Part shown: one piece after another, positions 37,039-47,600 of the stretch
Layout: every line of letters begins with the position of its first letter
Position numbering within the stretch: position 1 is the stretch's first letter
Assembly (NCBI GenBank): GCA_944380305.1
Contig: CALWHF010000005.1
Span: forward strand, 54,113-118,112
DNA length: 64,000 nucleotides
Source: an uncultured Christensenellaceae bacterium
Lineage (GTDB): Bacteria > Bacillota > Clostridia > Christensenellales > UBA3700
Direction: 5' to 3'
Position numbers and translations under genes: made by a program
Notes under the pieces: model-generated
Seen by the model: the letters and a program-made list of their open reading frames with translations, nothing else
Told to the model about the DNA's origin: nothing
Databases searched by the model: none

Positions 37039-37674
37039 GATTTCATTTTATGCAGATACTTGCGCATGAGTGAAAAAACATTCCGATGCGCGTTTTTATT
37101 ACACATTTGTATCGAAATGCATAGTTAGGTAAAGTTTTGCATAAACGTTCACGGTAAAAACAGAGTCGGATTCGTATTGAAAAACGCAATAAGGCAACAT
37201 TTTATTATTTTGTGTTGATCAAAGCAAAAATATTATGGTTTTTCGGAAAAATAAGGCGGTTAACAGATGCAGCGAAGGGCGGCAGATGTGTATGAAATGA
37301 TCGTTCGCCTTTTATATTCTACATATTTTTCATGAATAAACGTGTAAAAAACAAAGATTTTTGCATTTTATGTTTTTTACACATAAAGATGTTTGACGTC
37401 AGTCGATCGTACGAATTAGTAAATAAGATATAATATGTGCTAAATTCTCCGGTTTCTGCAAAAAACATTTCATTCGGATATATTTATATGTAAATTATAG
37501 ATATAGTATTGAGCATATGAATATTGTGCTTTCGGGAGTATTTTACACGTTTTCCGAATTATCGCGGAACGGTCGGATTTTTTTAAGCCTGTTTTAATTT
37601 CTATATTAAAATAATGATATGCGATAAAATTTTAACGGACTTGAAAACACCAAAAGCTAAAAGGAGGACGGAAC
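37039..37674. other. AT-rich divergent intergenic region
   Basis: 636 bases without a gene between cwlJ (left) and the InlB-repeat lipoprotein (right), markedly more AT-rich than its surroundings. A perfect TATAAT lies at 37429-37434 and a TTGACG at 37393-37398, but their 30-base spacing is too wide for one promoter. AGGAGG precedes the right-hand start. It probably holds the promoters of both neighbours and a long 5' leader; no conserved riboswitch is recognised. Confidence 0.5.
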
Positions 37675-40600
37675 ATGAGAAAGAAAGCCATGCTTATAGC
37701 CGCCGTACTGGTGACTGTGATGATAGCCGTTTTCGTGTTCGCAGCATGTGACGAAGAGGTAACGACCTACAAGTTAACTCTCGTCAACGGCGACGGAACG
37801 GAGACGCAGGTCACTGACATACTGGCGGTCGAAAAAGCTCCCGACGCTCCCGTCAGAGAAGGGTACCGTTTCGAGGGCTGGTATCTCGATCCCGACTATT
37901 CTGTTGCGCCTACATATCCGCTCGCGCTGACGGCGGACGTAGTGTTTTATGCAAAATGGACGCAACTTTTCAACGTTACTTATGAGACTAACGGAGGTAG
38001 CGAAGTCGAAGAGGTCTTGACGGATGTCGTCGAAACTTCGCCGCGTACATACCGAGACGGTTTCGTATTCGAGGGCTGGTATACGAATCCGAGACTTACG
38101 GGTTCGAAGGTGCAATTCCCGTATATCCCGACAAAGGACGTCACGCTTTATGCGAAGTGGAGCGAGGACAAGGGCGTTGCCGAATACGAGCAGACTACGA
38201 CGTATATCAATGCGCTTGCGGCGATGAACAAGATAAAAGGCTATTTCGAGGCAATGAGCGGCACCGCGTTCGATTTCGACACGCTGCTGACCACGAAAAA
38301 CGGTACCGCGCGCGTACAGCTTCAGGCGAACCTTGCAGAAGGAGAGAGTATCGAATTCATGTTCAGGGTTACGATGCAGGAGGACGGGAATACGGCGTTC
38401 GCGCTTTATGTCGTCAACGGCGAGGCATATCTCGAAATAGGCAATGAAGAAGGCAGCACGCTGATACATCTCGAGGACTTCAAGACGAATTATCTTTATT
38501 CCGTTCTGCAGAAAGCACTCGGGGACGTTGATCTTGAAGAACTTCTGAGCAACGTGGGCGGATTCAATATTTACGATATACTGATAGGGCTGATATTCGC
38601 ATCGCCGTCTTACACTTCGGTGACAAGAGTGTCTACGGGTGAGATCGTCAGCGAGAATTTCATTGCCGAGATCAAGGTCAATACCCTTGTAAGCGAAATC
38701 AAGGATCTCGTAGGCATGTTCAGCGGTTCGCTCGGGGACCTGTTAGGATTCGATCTCAATCTCGATTCGCTGTTCGGATGGCTCGATTCGGTCATACCGC
38801 AGATAAAGATGTATCTTCACGTCGACGTCGAGGACAGCACGATCACCAACCTTGCGATCAGCGTTGCGGACAATGCCGAAGGTAACGAGGGAGACGAGTT
38901 GCTCAACTGGAAGAGTACTAAGATAGGTTATTACGATTACAGGATATATATCGATATGCCCACCGATCTCGAGAGCAAATCGAAAGAATTTTCTTTCAGC
39001 AATCTCGCGTTCGATGCGGATCTGAAGATAGACGCGCCCGAAAAGGGTCTTGACGTGGCAAAGCTGATAGGTTTGTTTACAGACGAGGTTTCTCTTCCCG
39101 AAAACACGCTGATCCTGCAGGGAGAATTCGGCTTCAGACTTTCGGTGAGAGCGGACATAGATCTCAATTACGATAAAGAAGCCGGAGACAGGAATCTTAT
39201 CGCGGTCGAACTTTACGTCCTGGGTGCGGACGGCGAACCGACCGCTCAGACTCCCGCGCTCGGGGTGTATTACAAAGATGGCGCGTTTTATGTGTCGCTT
39301 TCCGACCTGATCCCCGATTACTGGAAGACAAAGAACATCAGGATAGAAGCAAATCTCGACGCCGTGATAAACGGTATCGTGGACATGATAACGTCTGCGA
39401 TAGACGATGCTCTCGGCACGGATTTCGATGCTGCGAAAGCGTTGTCGCTTTCGGACGGAAACGCGGTTGAGGCAAGAATGATCAACGACGGCGGCGAGGT
39501 CAGAGCGGTGATAAGTCCGACGATAAGCGGTCTGGTCGCGGCTGTGACGGGCGTGCTGGGCTTGCAGGAGAACGTATACGTCGACGCAGAGGGCGACAGC
39601 CTTGTCATTGAGGTAAACCAGAAACTGTTCGACGTTATCAACAATTTCCTCGACGAAACCAGCAAGATAACTCTGCCGACGTATCTTAACAATATGAGTC
39701 TGTCGGTCAACTTTGCCGAATACGGACTGGCGGACGTAGTGGCTACCGTCGATCTCGGAGACGCGGACGCTCCGCTAGGGGCGGAATTCAGAGCGCACGA
39801 CTTCAGGGTAGGATTCCTCGAAGGAACGCTCGAAGATCTCGGCGGATATATCGACGAGCGCGTGCAGAGCGGCGGCGAATACACCTCAAATCTGGGAGAC
39901 ATGATATATTCGGTACTTGCGGGCGCGGAAATAAACGCGCACGGAAAGGTATCTCTCGACGAAGGCGAATACGCTCTCGGCAAAGTGCTTGCGGCGTTCG
40001 GTCTGGATACGGGAGGAGACAATCCGACGATCGGCGTGACGGGCAACGTAACGGGAGAAGACGGCATCAGCCGTTACGAACTCGATGCCGGGCTGTATGC
40101 GGCGTTCAGCCTCGACAAGGAAAATCCCGAAAACAGCAAAGTAGCCGTTGAGCTGAAAGCGAACGACAACTTGCTGCTGGGGCTGTACGGCTACTATGAG
40201 AACGCAGTATCCACGGTGGTGCTCGATCTCAGCGGAATCAAGACCGAATTCCTGCAACTGCCGATATATAAATTCGAATTTGACTTTGCAAACATGATCC
40301 TCGATCTTATCGACGGTATCAGGATAGACGGCAAGAGTTTGTCCGACTTCGATCTCGCGTTCGATCTCAGTGGTCTGCTGGGAGGAAGCGCGGAAGTCGA
40401 AGCTTTGCTGATGACCGAAAGCGACGGTACGGCTGGCGGCACGGAGCTTACCGAGGCGGGTGCGATCCTGATCGGACTCAATGCGGATGCGATAACCGCA
40501 AACATAGCGTTTTCGGCGGTCATAGCTCTGCTCGAGAGTCTCAACGTGGATACGGGATTGATCGGCAACGAGATCGATCTCGACGCAAACGTATCACTGA

Positions 40601-43600
40601 GCAATCACGGCGTATCCGTAGGTGCGCAGGGTAAACTGCCGCTTAAAGGTTCCGAAGCATACGGCAACTATTCGGTGATTCTCGAGACGGGCACTTCGGA
40701 TTATCCGATCACCATCGGAGAGGCAGGGGGTCTCGAAGAGGCGATCGCGCGCGGCAAGCAGGCAGCCGAGGCTGCGCAGGATAACCTGTACGACACGGTG
40801 TTCGATCTCGCGAACTCGATGCAGGCGAGTCTGTCGGTCAATATATCCAATCAGAAAGACAACATTGACATTGCTGCGATGCTCAACTCGCTGCTTGCGA
40901 AAGAGGGCAGCTATATCGGTTTCCCGATAAGCCTCAGTTTCGACAAGAGCGATTCGGACGTATATCTCGATCTGAAGTGGGACATTCATCTCGACAGTCC
41001 GTACGATACGAAGATATATCTCGAATTGCGCTACGAACAGAAGAAGATATTGTCTGTGGGAATACAGAACAACGATCTGTATATCGATCTCAGCGGACTC
41101 GGGCTGTTCTCGTTCGTCGTGGATAACAGCGATCTGGCATCCAGCTTGTTCACTATGCTTGACGAGCAGATGGGAGTGCTGAGAGACACCGACATCGGCG
41201 CGCTTCTGACCGAACTTGTCACAGGCGCGAGCGGAGCATCCGAGAGCGGAAACGCTGACGGTTCCGCCGATTCTGTCGGAGATCCGACTGCGGGAGAAGA
41301 GACTGACTCCGCCAAGGCGATACTGACCGCGATACTCGGCGATATTTCGATCTACGACGGCGTGATAAAAGCGGACATTTCGGCGACTACGTTCGACACG
41401 ATATTCAACGCGCTGATAGGTGCGACTCTCGGCGTGAAGATGGAAGTCAAAGAAGGAGAAATAGACGTCGAGAGCGGCGTGATCAGATTGCCCATATCGT
41501 TCAATGACACATTTAACGTAAATGCCGAACTCGCGCTCAGACCGAGTGAAGAATTTACAATAGTAAACGAATCGGAAAAGTCTGTCGATGCAAGCAACGG
41601 CGAAAAGCTGACACGCAGTCTGCTCAAGTGTCTCGACCTTGACTTCAACCTCGATATACTCAACAACAATATCGAGAGCTATCCGAACAACAGCTATCTG
41701 CGAGTAAGGATAAAGAACGTCATCGAAGGCGAGAACGATTTCGCGCTCGACGGGACGTCCGAAGTGGCTCACGCAGAGACGCTCGTCGTATCGGTATACA
41801 TGATCAGCAGCGAGGATAAATTCAACAATACGACTTCGGACATCTCGGGAGACGCGCTGCTGCACGTCACGCTCGACTATTCGGACGATGCGATCAACGA
41901 GAACGGCGAAGGCAACAATATGAAGATCGCGATAGTTCCGAACAAGTTTAAGCTTACCGTCTTAGGAATATCTATCGATCTCGCCGACGTCGTGGGAGGG
42001 ATGTTGTCGTTCCAGATGGATCTTGTGGGAATGCTTTCCGAGACGATGCAGAGTCTCATAGATTCTTTGGTATTCACCGAAGACGGAGTAGAATACGAGG
42101 CTCCCGAGATCAGCGTTGCCGAATCTACCGAAGATACGGGAGAAGAAGAGAGTACTCCGAGCCCGTTCGACGGACTCGACGTCAACGAGCTGCTCAGCGG
42201 AGGCATAGAAATAACCATGCTTTCCACCGGCACTCTCAATATCGACGCGAGCATCGATCCGTATATCTTCAACAAGCTGATAGACGATCTGATGGGAGGT
42301 ATGCTGTTCGGCGTAAATACCGTCATTAATCTCACGGAGCTTGCTCCCGACATGTTCCCCGAGACGGGAGACTATTTCAAGTTTATCAACTGGGACAGAA
42401 TAAACGTAGATGCATTCTGGAGCACTTTCAGCAACGAACTGAAGAATATTATCCTCGAAGTCATAAAGAACGTCGAGCAAGTAAAGAGTATTATCGACGT
42501 AATAGGTGACGGATGGATAGGAATAGCTGAAGGTCCGATAGAAGATTTCCTCGACGGAGTAGTGTACGAAATAGTGAAATCGCTGTTGCCGCTACCCGTA
42601 TACAATGAGGTAAACGCGGGCGTAAATCTCGTGGACGGCACGCTGACAAACATCTATATCAAAGGATACGACCGCAACGAAGCGGTGACCAACGCCGACG
42701 GCGAAGTGCTCGAATATCACGGAAAGTATTGCGTCAACAACGCACAGAACGTCATCAGCAACGATAAGACTTACGACGGCGGAATGCGCAGGAACACATA
42801 TAAGACCGAGATAAATCTCTACAACTGTTTCCCGTCGGTCGGCGATCCCGACAATACGGTGGACGGCAGCGGAACCGCGGGCGTTATCAACTGGGGAGAC
42901 ATGGAATTCGACATGACGTTTGATCCGCTCGCGTACAGGAACAACGTGATAAGCAGCGACAGCGCGTTCATCAACGAATATTTCGTAGGAAAGACGGCTG
43001 TGTATCAGAGCGGTTCGACGGTAATTAAATCGTCTGTCAGGTACTATATGTGGGACGATGTTTTGGGGGATTACGGCGCGGAGATAACCGCAAGCAGCAC
43101 GCTCGGACTGCTCGATTACGCGAACAACGAAAACTTCGAAACGGTCACGCTGAAAGGTAAGGCGGTCGCGTCTTTTGCGGGGGTCGGAGAATTCGAAAGA
43201 GAATTCACGATCACGATCGAGCCCAACTTAGAGCCTGCTTTGGTTGAGACGGTAACTCTTCACGCGTACGACAAGGCACCGTCGTCGATAGTGGTCTACT
43301 TCAGGAATCAGTCGAGCCGTCGCGTGGAAATGTCTGCCATAACCTCGCTCGAGATGCCCGCGCCCACAATTGAGGGAGGCGTCAGCGAGGCGACGGTCAC
43401 GTTCAAGAACGGAATGACGGCGACCGTGTCGATAGAATATCTGAACAGCGTTATAACTACTCTCGGCAGCGACGGAGAGAGCGGCGTTTACGAGCTCGAT
43501 CTGTATTCGTTCGACGAGACGCTGGACATTATGGCACAACTGCCGACGATGTTGTTCTACAGTTACGAAGACGGCTCGTACGGAGCGATAGAGGTGGAAA

Positions 43601-44649
43601 AGTGGGATGTCGAACAATCCGTGCTCGACGCTTTCAAAGAAAAGCAGACTGGTGATCTGTCAGGCACCGAATTTACCGCTGTCGCCACGGTAGGCAAGGG
43701 AGATCTCATGCAGACGCTTGAGATAACGGTACGCATCAGGAACAAAGAAGTGACGTCGCTCGAAATAGACGGCAACGAGAACACTTTGGTCATCAATCCG
43801 TACGAATATTATCTGTACGCGGTTGCGGCGAGCGAAGGCAGTACGTTCGATCCGTGGCCGAGCGAAGTGAAGGCAAATTACGTTTACGACGGAAAAGAGT
43901 GGAGCGAAAGCGTAAAAGTCGATTTCTCGACGACGTTCGACTTCTCTTCGATAAGATACGACGCGCCGACATCGCAGACCGCGACGGTAACGCTTGACAG
44001 CGCGAGCTACGGAGACTACTTCGTGTGGACGAGGACCATCGCTCTCGACGTGCAGAGCAACGTGATCGAGGGTATATATTTCGACAGGTCTTTGAGAAGG
44101 AACTCTCTGACGATCGACGCGCTCGCGTTTAACGCAATGACGGCTGAAGAAAAACAGACGGTGTTCCCGTCCACGGCGTGGGTGAAGTTCACCAACGGTT
44201 ACGTCACCGCGTTGCCGATAAGATGGACAGACAGAAACGGCTACGTTCTCGATTATTCTACGCTTACTTTCGACGCGAACGATTACAGCGTACAGGTCTA
44301 TGCGGAGATAGGATTTGCAGACGACGCGGCTATCGAGGCGGCATTCTATCAGAGATACGCCATGACGCTGAATATAGACGGCGCGCTCGAGTATGTCGGA
44401 GAAGGTATTACGGTAGATCCTGCGGGAGAGTCGCTCGAAGCGCAGATGCCTTCCGCGATAACCGTCGGCAACGGCGTTACGAATACCGAAGTATCCGTGA
44501 CGTGGAATTTGTCGGGTGTGGATTACGCGGCTGAAGGCGAGTATCTCGCGGCAGCGACGTTCGTATACAACGGCAAGACTTACAGCCTGATCATACCCGT
44601 CAGGGTAGCGGGGGCAGAAGCTCCCGTTCCCGACGGCGGTGAGGCTTGA
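37675..44649 (+). CDS. Giant lipoprotein with InlB/Listeria-Bacteroides repeats
   Basis: 2,324 residues from ATG 37675 behind AAGGAGG. The lipoprotein signal ends at FAA-C25. Two InlB B-repeats follow (about 28-95 and 96-163), each with the GYRFEGWY/GFVFEGWY and FYAKW/LYAKW signature. The rest, about 2,100 residues, is beta-rich with many amphipathic 'D-x-L-x-F-D-L' strands and repeated phrases such as IKTEFLQLPIYKFEF; no known domain is recognised. There is no C-terminal anchor. It heads the second surface cassette, 19 bases before the next start. A membrane-tethered extracellular protein is inferred. Confidence 0.75.
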   Translation: MRKKAMLIAAVLVTVMIAVFVFAACDEEVTTYKLTLVNGDGTETQVTDILAVEKAPDAPVREGYRFEGWYLDPDYSVAPTYPLALTADVVFYAKWTQLFNVTYETNGGSEVEEVLTDVVETSPRTYRDGFVFEGWYTNPRLTGSKVQFPYIPTKDVTLYAKWSEDKGVAEYEQTTTYINALAAMNKIKGYFEAMSGTAFDFDTLLTTKNGTARVQLQANLAEGESIEFMFRVTMQEDGNTAFALYVVNGEAYLEIGNEEGSTLIHLEDFKTNYLYSVLQKALGDVDLEELLSNVGGFNIYDILIGLIFASPSYTSVTRVSTGEIVSENFIAEIKVNTLVSEIKDLVGMFSGSLGDLLGFDLNLDSLFGWLDSVIPQIKMYLHVDVEDSTITNLAISVADNAEGNEGDELLNWKSTKIGYYDYRIYIDMPTDLESKSKEFSFSNLAFDADLKIDAPEKGLDVAKLIGLFTDEVSLPENTLILQGEFGFRLSVRADIDLNYDKEAGDRNLIAVELYVLGADGEPTAQTPALGVYYKDGAFYVSLSDLIPDYWKTKNIRIEANLDAVINGIVDMITSAIDDALGTDFDAAKALSLSDGNAVEARMINDGGEVRAVISPTISGLVAAVTGVLGLQENVYVDAEGDSLVIEVNQKLFDVINNFLDETSKITLPTYLNNMSLSVNFAEYGLADVVATVDLGDADAPLGAEFRAHDFRVGFLEGTLEDLGGYIDERVQSGGEYTSNLGDMIYSVLAGAEINAHGKVSLDEGEYALGKVLAAFGLDTGGDNPTIGVTGNVTGEDGISRYELDAGLYAAFSLDKENPENSKVAVELKANDNLLLGLYGYYENAVSTVVLDLSGIKTEFLQLPIYKFEFDFANMILDLIDGIRIDGKSLSDFDLAFDLSGLLGGSAEVEALLMTESDGTAGGTELTEAGAILIGLNADAITANIAFSAVIALLESLNVDTGLIGNEIDLDANVSLSNHGVSVGAQGKLPLKGSEAYGNYSVILETGTSDYPITIGEAGGLEEAIARGKQAAEAAQDNLYDTVFDLANSMQASLSVNISNQKDNIDIAAMLNSLLAKEGSYIGFPISLSFDKSDSDVYLDLKWDIHLDSPYDTKIYLELRYEQKKILSVGIQNNDLYIDLSGLGLFSFVVDNSDLASSLFTMLDEQMGVLRDTDIGALLTELVTGASGASESGNADGSADSVGDPTAGEETDSAKAILTAILGDISIYDGVIKADISATTFDTIFNALIGATLGVKMEVKEGEIDVESGVIRLPISFNDTFNVNAELALRPSEEFTIVNESEKSVDASNGEKLTRSLLKCLDLDFNLDILNNNIESYPNNSYLRVRIKNVIEGENDFALDGTSEVAHAETLVVSVYMISSEDKFNNTTSDISGDALLHVTLDYSDDAINENGEGNNMKIAIVPNKFKLTVLGISIDLADVVGGMLSFQMDLVGMLSETMQSLIDSLVFTEDGVEYEAPEISVAESTEDTGEEESTPSPFDGLDVNELLSGGIEITMLSTGTLNIDASIDPYIFNKLIDDLMGGMLFGVNTVINLTELAPDMFPETGDYFKFINWDRINVDAFWSTFSNELKNIILEVIKNVEQVKSIIDVIGDGWIGIAEGPIEDFLDGVVYEIVKSLLPLPVYNEVNAGVNLVDGTLTNIYIKGYDRNEAVTNADGEVLEYHGKYCVNNAQNVISNDKTYDGGMRRNTYKTEINLYNCFPSVGDPDNTVDGSGTAGVINWGDMEFDMTFDPLAYRNNVISSDSAFINEYFVGKTAVYQSGSTVIKSSVRYYMWDDVLGDYGAEITASSTLGLLDYANNENFETVTLKGKAVASFAGVGEFEREFTITIEPNLEPALVETVTLHAYDKAPSSIVVYFRNQSSRRVEMSAITSLEMPAPTIEGGVSEATVTFKNGMTATVSIEYLNSVITTLGSDGESGVYELDLYSFDETLDIMAQLPTMLFYSYEDGSYGAIEVEKWDVEQSVLDAFKEKQTGDLSGTEFTAVATVGKGDLMQTLEITVRIRNKEVTSLEIDGNENTLVINPYEYYLYAVAASEGSTFDPWPSEVKANYVYDGKEWSESVKVDFSTTFDFSSIRYDAPTSQTATVTLDSASYGDYFVWTRTIALDVQSNVIEGIYFDRSLRRNSLTIDALAFNAMTAEEKQTVFPSTAWVKFTNGYVTALPIRWTDRNGYVLDYSTLTFDANDYSVQVYAEIGFADDAAIEAAFYQRYAMTLNIDGALEYVGEGITVDPAGESLEAQMPSAITVGNGVTNTEVSVTWNLSGVDYAAEGEYLAAATFVYNGKTYSLIIPVRVAGAEAPVPDGGEA

Positions 44650-44668
44650 GCCGTAAAGGAGAGAGATT

Positions 44669-47600
44669 ATGACTAGAAGAAAATATAATTTGGCGGCGGT
44701 CGTGACCGCATTGCTCCTTGTAATCGCGATAACGCTCGGATTCGTGTTGAGCGGAGAGGTCGCAGATATGGTTTCGGGAGCGGATAAAGTATTTGCCGCC
44801 GAAACGGAAATATCGGTAGACGAAGGCTACGTCGTCAACGGCAGCGTGCCGAAAGATTACGACGTCAACGCAAACGTGCCCGAAGGCTATACGCTGCAGG
44901 ACGTGTACAACGACGACTGGACCGCACAGATCAAAGGGAAGGACACGACGAATAAATATTATTATCTCGGCGAAGACGTGACTCTGTCCGAAATCGACGG
45001 CGTCACCGAATTCAAAGGGATACTCGACGGTTGCGGTAATACCATCACGTTGAATATCGAAACGACGCTTGACGCGAGCGGCGGCAACGATCAGATCGTC
45101 GGCGGTCTGTTCAAGCTGATAAACGGCGGCACCGTCAAAAACGTCACGATAAAGGTGACGAAGTATTCGGTCGGCGTAAACAACGTCGGCATAATCGCGG
45201 GAATAATCGCGGGGCAGACGCTGAATAACGCGGTATTGCAGAACGTAAGAGTAGATCTCGACTATATGCCTGCCGAACAGTACAAAAAGGCAGACGACGG
45301 CAGCGACGGCACCAAAAATTACAACGTCAACTATCTGTACGAGACCGCGCAGCGTACTTCGGGTTCACCCGACTATATGATACTCGGCGGAGTCGTAGGC
45401 GATATTGCGGGCAACACGACGATAGACGAGACGACTGTCTCCGTCAACGCGAATTCGGGTTGCGAGCCCGTTCCCGACGGACAGGACGATACGGATCCCG
45501 GTTTCGGCATAAGCGGCTGGCGTGCGGCGGACAATACGCACAGATATTATATTCTCGGAGGATTTGTCGGCAGGGTCAACGGCGGAACGCTCTCTATGAC
45601 CAACGTGAATCTCGAAGGCGACGGAAAAATCCTGAATTACAGCGAGAGCGACGACACTGTCGGAGATTTTTTGGGCTGGGGAGGAGATAAAAGATACAAT
45701 CACGGCTTTGCCGGGGGTTTTGTCGGGGAAGTGATAAGCAAGCTGGAGATCGACGGACTCAACTATCTGTTCACAGGCGCGCTCGGCAAGACGAATATGG
45801 GCGAAGAGAATCCGACGGGAGCCATTGTGGGAAAGGGCGGTTCGAACAGTTCTCTGACCACGATCGCGAACGTATATTTCGCGTCTACCAGCACGCAGAG
45901 AGGATCGTGGGTCATGGGCGACAGTGAGAACTTCAACGGCGGCATAGTTTACGACATATCCGCTCCCGTCTATGTCAGCGGCGGCAAGCTCGTTATCCCC
46001 GCGCAGAAGTCGGTGACCTGGCAGACGGGCAACGACGCGCTGTATTCCGTCACGGATAAAAACGGCGTCGTTTACGTCGTCGAAGATTATATGATAGTAG
46101 ACGACGCGACCGCGACGGGTGACGTGTATCTGTCAATGCCGATGTTCGGCAATGTAGAATTCAAGGCAGAAGGCAATCAGCAGGATTACGGCAAACTGTA
46201 TACGCTCAACTACTATACGATGGGATCTGCGGATATTGCGGACGGTTTCGATTACGACGAGGGCGCGAACACCTATTCGTATTCCAAGACGTACGACGGC
46301 GTAGCAAACGCTAAGGACATCAGCGTAAAATTGAGCACCGGTGTCGATCAGAGAGCCATAGACGTGTTCGGCGGAGAGAAAGAAAACAGCGGCAACGCGG
46401 GCGAATATTCTTTCGCTCTCGACAAGTCGAAGTATGCCGCGGCAGGAGTCGAAGAGGTGCAGGTCTCTTGTGTAGGCAGCTGTCTTCTCGACAAGGAGAA
46501 CGGCGCGATATACAGGATGAACTTCAACGACGGCTCGAAGATAAACGTCAGCATAAACAAACTCGCCGTAGAGATAGCGTTCGACGGTGCGGGCAATATC
46601 ACATACGGCGACAGTATCGATACGGTGAAAGCCAATAACCCCGTAAGCATAATTTCGGTCGGAGGCGCATCGGTCGGCGATACCGTGACCACTCCCGACG
46701 AATTTACGGGATATTCGCTGACGGGTTACGTCGAAAAGACGGCTGCGGGCAGCGAAGTGATTCTTGGTATAGCCGACGTCGCGATGAACGGAGCGGAAAG
46801 CAATTACGAGTTCACGCTCGGCAGCGCGAAGGCGACGGTGGCGAAATATCAGATCACGGGAAAACTGCAAAAAGACAAGTTCACGACCGACGAAGTCGCG
46901 GGCGGAGCTACGGCGGTATTCGTTCCCGACACGACGCTCCCCGACGAAGTCGTCTTCTCGTACGGATATTCGAATAAAGCCGACAGCTCGGAGTGGAAGG
47001 CGGAAATGCCGACGGCGTCTGACAGGTACTACGTCAGGGTCACCTTCGACGATTCCAACTACTCGCTGGGAACGAGCGTATACACGTTCACGGTAACGGC
47101 GGTCGTGACCGTCGGTACTACCGATAAGGTCGTGGACGGAGTGTTCACTACCGAATATCTCAACACGGCGCAAAAACTCGCAGAGGCACTCGCCGCGGCG
47201 GTGGATTACGAGGCTGAAGTCAAAGAAGAGAGCGATTATTTCGAGTTCTCCGTCAACGGAGAAGTCATAGCCGACGCGCTCGACGCGAGCGAGTCGAATT
47301 ATACGGTGACCGCGACGCTGAAGAGTCAGCGTTACGAAGAGGCGAGCGTTACGTTCGAAGTCAGGGTGGTCACGCAAAAAATATACATCACGGGAGAAAC
47401 CCCCAACGCGAGCTGGGATCAGCTCGAGAACGGCGTCTACGACGGCGAGGACAAGACTTCGTTCGGACTGACTACGGCGGACGAATTCGAAAAGAACTAC
47501 GCGATAGCTTTCTGCACGATCGAGAACGGAGAATATACTCCCGTAAGTTGCGTAAAGAATGCGGGTTATTACAAGATAGTCGCGACTTCGGCAGATCCCA

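Noticed and set aside
37393..37434. TTGACG ... TATAAT as one promoter for the InlB-repeat lipoprotein
   Set aside because: The 30-base spacing is far outside the functional range; only the TATAAT alone could be a -10.
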